Of a stretch of DNA of 64,000 nt, positions 59,629 through 64,000 are shown piece by piece. Numbering within the stretch: the stretch's first letter is position 1; every line of letters starts with the position of its first letter. The translations under genes and the position numbers were made by a program. This DNA comes from JANYCO01 sp035535995 (lineage in GTDB: Bacteria > Bacteroidota > Bacteroidia > Cytophagales > Cytophagaceae). Below the pieces are notes generated by a model. It ran no database searches, was not told where the DNA came from, and saw only the letters and a list, made by a program, of their open reading frames with translations. Location: assembly GCA_035535995.1 (NCBI GenBank), contig DATLOZ010000013.1:62001-126000 (forward strand). Reading direction: 5' to 3'.

Positions 59629-61956
59629 TTATTCTACAGGTTTCGGCGTATCCGTTGTAGTATTTGTCGGTTCCTCTGCAAGCGGATCTGGTTCTTCCAT
59701 CAGAGTAGTATCGCGTACGGGTTCTGGTCTGTATGGACAATTGATATTAATGGAAAGTTTTTTAGGACGCTTGAAATATCCTTTCGTAATACCAAGCGAA
59801 GTATCGGCGTATACTTTTTCCATATACAATCCGAAGATCGGCAACGCCACGCGCGCGCCTTCGCCCAATTGCGAAGTACGGAAGTGTACGCTTCGGTCTT
59901 CTGCACCCACCCATACGCCGGCTACGTGATTTTTCGTCACGCCCATAAACCATCCGTCGGAGTGGTTGGAGGTGGTTCCTGTTTTCCCACCTACTTCATT
60001 CCCTCTGAAAATATCGTATTGGAATAATGCCTGTGAAGTACCACCTCTTTCTTCTGTACCGCCTTTCAACATGTGTACCATTACGAAAGCAAGTTCTTCG
60101 CTAAGGGCGTCTTTCGTTTTTGGCAAAAACTCATGTAGCACATTCCCATTGCGGTCTTCAATTCTTGAAACGAAATATGGTTCTACCCACACACCGCTGT
60201 TTACAAAGGCAGAGTATGCGCCTGTCATCTCATACACGCACACATCACTGGAGCCGAGGGCTAGAGAAGGCACAGGTTTGAGATAACTGGTAATGCCAAG
60301 TCTTCTCGCATATTTGATCACTTCTTCCGGACCTACAAGTTTCATCAGGTGTGCAGTTACGGAGTTGATGGAACGGCCCATGGCTCTGCGTAAGGTGAGT
60401 GAATCGCCGGTGAATACCCAGTCGGCATTTTTCGGAGACCATACAATGTCTTTTCCGTTTTCTTTGTATTTAAATGTGATCGGCACGTCTGGCAATAAGT
60501 AGCAAGGAGAATAGCCGTTGGCAATGGCAGCCGTGTAAACAAAAGGTTTGAATGCAGAGCCCGGCTGTCGCTTGCCTTGCTTCACGTGATCGTATTTAAA
60601 ATATTTATAATTCACGCCACCCACCCAGGCTTTGATCTCTCCAGTGAAAGGATCCATCGACATGAAACCTGTATGTAAAAAATGTTTGTAATAGCTAAGT
60701 GAATCCATCGAGCTGAATGTGGTGTCTTTCTCACCTCCCCAGGTGAAGACTTTCATTCTACGTTTTGTATTCAGATATATTTTAATGGAATCGCTTTTCT
60801 CGCCGTATTTAGTCAGGAGCCACTTATAGGTTGGCGTTTTTTTGATCGCGTCTTCGAGGAAGTTTGGGATTTCTTCTTTGTTTTCATAACGCCATGGGTT
60901 TTTCCCTTTCCAGTGCTCAAAAAAACTTTTCTGAAGTTTTTTCATATGCTCTGCCGCTGCTTCCTCTGCATAGCGCTGCATGCGTGAATCAATGGTAGTA
61001 TAGATCTTCAAACCATCGGCATATAGGTTCTTGTTATTTTTTTTGCACCAGTCGAGCAAAAATTTATTCAGCTCACCACGGAAATAGGTAGCGTAGCCAT
61101 CGTTGTGGTCTTCGGTTCTATAGTTCAGTCCTAATGGAAGTGTTTTGTATTTTTCAGCATCTGCTTCAGAAAGCTCGTGGTTTTCTACCAACAACTCAAA
61201 TACTACATTTCTCCTGTTCAACGAATTTTCCGGATTAGAGCGCGGACTATACAACGTAGGCGCTTTCAGCAAACCCACCAATACTGCGGCCTGCGGCACG
61301 GTGAGACTATCAGTGCTTGTACCGAAGAAAGTACGGGCGGCAGTTTTAATTCCGAATGAATTGCTTCCAAAATCTACTGTGTTCAAATACATTGTGATGA
61401 TCTCAGTCTTGGTATAGCGCCGCTCCAGCTCTACCGAGAGCATCCACTCCTTGGTTTTTGCGATCAGTACATTGATGATGGGAATATAGCCCAGCAGTCC
61501 TTTGTCGGTACGTGTTTTGAAAAGGTTTTTGGCAAGCTGCTGCGTGATCGTACTGGAGCCACGTTTGTCGCCTTTCAGTGTGTAATAAAAAATAGCAACG
61601 AATGCTTTCAGGTCAATGCCGGAGTGTTTGTAGAAACGCGTGTCTTCTGTGGCGATCAGGGCTTTTACTACGTTGGGAGAAATTTCTTCGTACGCTACAG
61701 GGCTCCTGTTTTCGCGGTAATATTTTCCGAGCAATACACCGTCGGAAGAATAGATCTCAGAAGCCTGGTCGCTGGTAGGATTTTCTAAGTTTTCATAATC
61801 GGGAAAACCGCCAAACAGAAACGTAAGGTTGAAACGGATCAAGACGGTCATCAGAAACAAATTGTATAATACAAATGCAAATACGATCCAGCAGATCAAG
61901 ATTATTTTGCCTTGTTTTTGTTTGTTCAGGTTTTCAAGAATATTTTTTACGCTCAC
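59629..61956 (-). CDS. Class A penicillin-binding protein (transglycosylase/transpeptidase)
   Basis: About 775 residues. One membrane helix (IILICWIVFAFVLYNLFL), a GT51 transglycosylase domain (ATEDTRFYKHSGID, GSSTITQQLAKNLF), and a transpeptidase domain with SxxK in PGSAFKPF, SxN in GRSINSVTAHL, and KTG in GGKTGTTSNHSDGWF. The C-terminus is Pro/Thr-rich. The open frame begins at TTG 61998, but a promoter -7 element lies at 61989-61996, so the start is probably GTG 61956 (or TTG 61971); no suitable ATG exists. Polymerises and cross-links peptidoglycan (PBP1a type). Confidence 0.92.
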   Translation of the reverse strand: MSVKNILENLNKQKQGKIILICWIVFAFVLYNLFLMTVLIRFNLTFLFGGFPDYENLENPTSDQASEIYSSDGVLLGKYYRENRSPVAYEEISPNVVKALIATEDTRFYKHSGIDLKAFVAIFYYTLKGDKRGSSTITQQLAKNLFKTRTDKGLLGYIPIINVLIAKTKEWMLSVELERRYTKTEIITMYLNTVDFGSNSFGIKTAARTFFGTSTDSLTVPQAAVLVGLLKAPTLYSPRSNPENSLNRRNVVFELLVENHELSEADAEKYKTLPLGLNYRTEDHNDGYATYFRGELNKFLLDWCKKNNKNLYADGLKIYTTIDSRMQRYAEEAAAEHMKKLQKSFFEHWKGKNPWRYENKEEIPNFLEDAIKKTPTYKWLLTKYGEKSDSIKIYLNTKRRMKVFTWGGEKDTTFSSMDSLSYYKHFLHTGFMSMDPFTGEIKAWVGGVNYKYFKYDHVKQGKRQPGSAFKPFVYTAAIANGYSPCYLLPDVPITFKYKENGKDIVWSPKNADWVFTGDSLTLRRAMGRSINSVTAHLMKLVGPEEVIKYARRLGITSYLKPVPSLALGSSDVCVYEMTGAYSAFVNSGVWVEPYFVSRIEDRNGNVLHEFLPKTKDALSEELAFVMVHMLKGGTEERGGTSQALFQYDIFRGNEVGGKTGTTSNHSDGWFMGVTKNHVAGVWVGAEDRSVHFRTSQLGEGARVALPIFGLYMEKVYADTSLGITKGYFKRPKKLSININCPYRPEPVRDTTLMEEPDPLAEEPTNTTTDTPKPVE

Positions 61957-61988
61957 AATAACAGTCTTCAATGATTTCAAAAAGTTAG

Positions 61989-62019
61989 CAAAAATCAATA
62001 AAAAATGAGGATTTTACAA
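61989..62019 (-). promoter_or_regulatory. Bacteroidetes-type promoter for the penicillin-binding protein
   Basis: Minus strand: TTG (62019-62017), 20 bases, GATTTTTG (61996-61989), one base off TAnnTTTG. It overlaps the most upstream possible start codon of the gene. Confidence 0.45.
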
Positions 62020-62085
62020 GAAAAACACTATCCATTTAGAGGAATTCGGGTTTGCCGCAAAATGGCTAAACTGCTAGCAGTGAGA

Positions 62086-62120
62086 GGATGCCAGATACCG
62101 GATACCAGATACCGGATAAT
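62086..62120. repeat. Family 1 half-element
   Basis: GGATGCCAGATACCGGATAC then CAGATACCGGATAAT; no complementary arm nearby. Confidence 0.6.
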
Positions 62121-62180
62121 AATGAGTGAGTATTCGATAAGAACCGTTTAGTTTTTGGTCATAATAAAGGCAGCATATTC

Positions 62181-62237
62181 TAACACAAAGACATGAAGGC
62201 ACAAAGATTCTTCGTGTCTTTGTGCCTTCGTGTTTAA
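62181..62237. repeat. GAAGGCACAAAGA inverted repeat
   Basis: 13-bp perfect arms GAAGGCACAAAGA (62195-62207) and TCTTTGTGCCTTC (62217-62229), with partly matching ACACAAAG / CGTGTTT flanks. It lies about 20 bases downstream of the lipoprotein gene ending at 62254; elements with these words are widespread in bacterial genomes. Confidence 0.65.
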
Positions 62238-62253
62238 TTTTTAATGCCTGTAT

Positions 62254-62994
62254 CTAATAAAGCGAATTCGAAAAACATTTCTCATTCAGATACCTGACTT
62301 TGAAACCACCGTTTGGATTGGCATAATCCATTTCGTATATGAGACCGCTGTCGTTGGTAGGATGGCAGTAGAAAAATTTTGGCGCATTGATCTTTTGTTG
62401 TTCTACAATATATTCATACGTGGAAACGTAATTTGCTTTGCAATCCTGACCTTTGTAAATAATTTGAGTAGTATCGCTCTTTAATCTTTGTAGCGTGTTA
62501 TAAGCTATGTCGGGAGAAATTTCATGTAAATCTAAAACCGGCAGAAGAATTTTTTCAGAAATAAATTGATGTTGTTGAAACCAGTTGAACGTATTCTTCC
62601 CGTTCAATTTTAAAACTTCTTGTAAAAAACGATCCAGTTGATTGGTATCTGTTTGTAATATTTTTTCTTCTTCCAACAATCTATTATCGATCAAAGGAAA
62701 TATGCGAAGGGAAGATTCATTTTTTAAAACGCCAAACAAATAATGACGGTTGCCTTGGTCTTCCAGGCGGTAAAGGCTTATGCCGAATTTTCGATAGCGG
62801 ACTTCTTTCATGAAAAAATCTGAAATAGAAGAATCGCCGGGCGAAAGATTGTAGGCTTTGCGCACAGAGTCTACCATGAAGATCTCGCGTTCGTAAAGAC
62901 TGAAAGGACTGGTTTTAGAATTGCAACGGGAAAATAGTAAAGTGGAAAATACAGTCAACGTAAGGACGGTGAAATTGACGGAAAATACTCTCAT
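62254..62994 (-). CDS. Putative lipoprotein of unknown function
   Basis: A 246-residue protein. N-terminus VFSVNFTVLTLTVFSTLLFS followed by RC, a weak lipobox (FSRC) and NSKTSP. The mature part is helical with many charged residues (RLLEEEKILQTDTNQLDRFL, VLDLHEISPDIAYNTLQRLK). No family recognised. It begins 9 bases after the OmpA-family gene and is probably co-transcribed. Confidence 0.6.
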   Translation of the reverse strand: MRVFSVNFTVLTLTVFSTLLFSRCNSKTSPFSLYEREIFMVDSVRKAYNLSPGDSSISDFFMKEVRYRKFGISLYRLEDQGNRHYLFGVLKNESSLRIFPLIDNRLLEEEKILQTDTNQLDRFLQEVLKLNGKNTFNWFQQHQFISEKILLPVLDLHEISPDIAYNTLQRLKSDTTQIIYKGQDCKANYVSTYEYIVEQQKINAPKFFYCHPTNDSGLIYEMDYANPNGGFKVRYLNEKCFSNSLY

Positions 62995-63003
62995 GAAATC
63001 TTG

Positions 63004-64000
63004 TTATAAAATTTTAAATTCTGTTCTTCTGTTGTTCTGTCTGCCCGCTTCAGAATCATTGGTATCAATTGGCTGGCTGCTTCCATAGCCTTTGGCCACC
63101 AGCCTTGTTTTGGCTATGCCATTGCTGATGAGGAAATTCATCACGCTGTTGGCACGTGTTTCAGAGAGCGTTTGATTTATTTTTGCATCGCCTATATTGT
63201 CAGTATGCCCTGAAATTTCGATGCGAATAGTTGGGTTTTCAGTCAGAAGTTTTACAAGTCTTAAAAGCTCTGAAGTAGACTCCGACCGAAGATCGGATTT
63301 TCCTGTATCGAAAAAAATATTTTTTAAAACCACTTTTGCACCTTGCTTGGCTTCCACCAGTTTGATCTCTTTTTTGATCTCCTTGTAGCCCTGTGTACAA
63401 GGAAGGTTTACGTTTTCCGAATGGAATAAATGTCCTTTCTTCTCGATGGCAATTCCATAATTTTTCCCACAAGGGATCGCTACCAAATATTTGCCATCTT
63501 CTGCATTGGATTTCGCCTTGCTTACTACTTCCTTCGTCGTGTTGTCGGTGATAGTGATGTCGGCTTCTATGGCCTGATTGGTGGTGGCATCTTTTACTAC
63601 ACCGGTGAGTAATTCCAGTTCAGGTTCTTTTTCTGGTACAGGCATACGGATGGAATAAATATCCTGTTTGCCTAAACCACCTTCTTTGTCGGAAGAGTAG
63701 AAGCCCACTTTTCCATCGGCTGCCAATACAAAATAGATCTCATCACCTGGCGTATTGATTGGGTATCCCAGGTTTTCCGGAATACTCCAGCCGGTGCCGG
63801 TTTTGGTACATTTAAAAATATCATAGCCACCCATGCTGCTGTGGCCTTTAGAACTGAAGTACAAAGTTTTTCCATCAGGGTGAATAAAAGGAGAATCTTC
63901 GTCAAACTCTGTGTTAATCGATTCCAGTTTGCGTGGCTTCGACCAGATATTGTTGCTGGTGCGGTTGCATACATAGATGTCGCGGTTGCCCGCGGAGGTG
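63004..64000 (-). CDS. OmpA-family protein with PD40-like repeats, N-terminus beyond right edge
   Basis: The frame is open to the window end, so at least 331 residues are encoded and the N-terminus is missing. Residues near the edge are PD40/WD40-like (RDIYVCNRTSNNIWSKPRKL, SPFIHPDGKTLYFSSKGHSS, GGYDIF). A regulatory-like beta-sandwich follows (GVVKDATTNQAIEADITITD), then an OmpA C-terminal peptidoglycan-binding domain (NIFFDTGKSDLRSES, ISGHTDNIGDAKINQTLSE, RANSVMNFL, NNRRTEFKIL). A TTG at 63864 is internal, not the start. This layout is common in Bacteroidota envelope and T9SS-associated proteins (PorE-like), which is only a resemblance. Confidence 0.9.
   Translation of the reverse strand, partial: TSAGNRDIYVCNRTSNNIWSKPRKLESINTEFDEDSPFIHPDGKTLYFSSKGHSSMGGYDIFKCTKTGTGWSIPENLGYPINTPGDEIYFVLAADGKVGFYSSDKEGGLGKQDIYSIRMPVPEKEPELELLTGVVKDATTNQAIEADITITDNTTKEVVSKAKSNAEDGKYLVAIPCGKNYGIAIEKKGHLFHSENVNLPCTQGYKEIKKEIKLVEAKQGAKVVLKNIFFDTGKSDLRSESTSELLRLVKLLTENPTIRIEISGHTDNIGDAKINQTLSETRANSVMNFLISNGIAKTRLVAKGYGSSQPIDTNDSEAGRQNNRRTEFKIL

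Noticed and set aside
63672..63974. Separate 100-codon gene at the right edge
   Set aside because: Different frame within the OmpA-family gene, whose own frame is open to the window end with PD40-type motifs.

Overview
The window is chromosomal DNA of a Bacteroidota (Bacteroidetes) bacterium, most likely of the Cytophagia/Chitinophagia side. Supporting genes are a fused alpha/beta E1 dehydrogenase, a secreted protein ending in a type IX secretion sorting domain, a TonB receptor with a carboxypeptidase-regulatory N-domain beside a DUF4249 lipoprotein, bacillithiol synthesis (bshC), the rpmB-rpmG-DUF4295-ftsY-rimO cluster, and candidate promoters of the Bacteroidetes type (TTTG or TTG, about 20 bases, TAnnTTTG). 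I see no phage, integrase, insertion sequence, CRISPR array, rRNA or complete tRNA.

Layout. 1-1767: a basic secreted repeat protein running off the left edge and a small lipoprotein. 1969-6883: E1 dehydrogenase, CPBP membrane protease, M16 peptidase, ispF. 7043-10749: two lipoproteins, a type IX cargo protein and a small membrane protein. 10867-14775: sulfate activation (cysC-cysD-cysN) with cysQ facing away. 14891-17958: lipoprotein, GT87-like membrane protein, ornithine aminotransferase. 18309-24462: cmk-ispH-DUF502, M16 peptidase, O-methyltransferase, lytic transglycosylase. 24466-29021: PAS histidine kinase, methyltransferase, apaG, ung. 29253-34696: dxr-rseP, LysM protein, ice-binding-type lipoprotein. 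34922-42800: dnaE, trxA, rpmB-rpmG-DUF4295, ftsY, lipoprotein, rimO. 42878-54985 (minus strand): unknown secreted protein, FtsB/DivIC-like protein with a kinase-fold protein, DUF4249/TonB pair, TPR-CHAT protein with an outer-membrane protein, propeller-like protein. 55157-57013: a 7TM receptor ending in a transposase-type zinc ribbon. 57317-64000: folate cyclo-ligase, bshC, class A penicillin-binding protein, lipoprotein, OmpA-family protein running off the right edge.

Most genes are housekeeping. Three steps of the MEP isoprenoid pathway (dxr, ispF, ispH) are present at separate loci. The cys genes make APS and PAPS, and CysQ removes the PAP left after use. Envelope functions recur: PBP1, lytic transglycosylase, LysM proteins, RseP, OmpA and several lipoproteins.

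Two things stand out. First, the spacers are full of short interspersed inverted repeats of several unrelated families. They lie at gene ends, inside the cys operon, and in three places supply the start or stop codon of a neighbour. Second, the receptor at 55157 joins a 7TM-DISM sensor and coiled coil to the zinc-ribbon/HTH module of IS1595-type transposases without the catalytic domain, so the transposase DNA-binding part appears to have become a signalling output.
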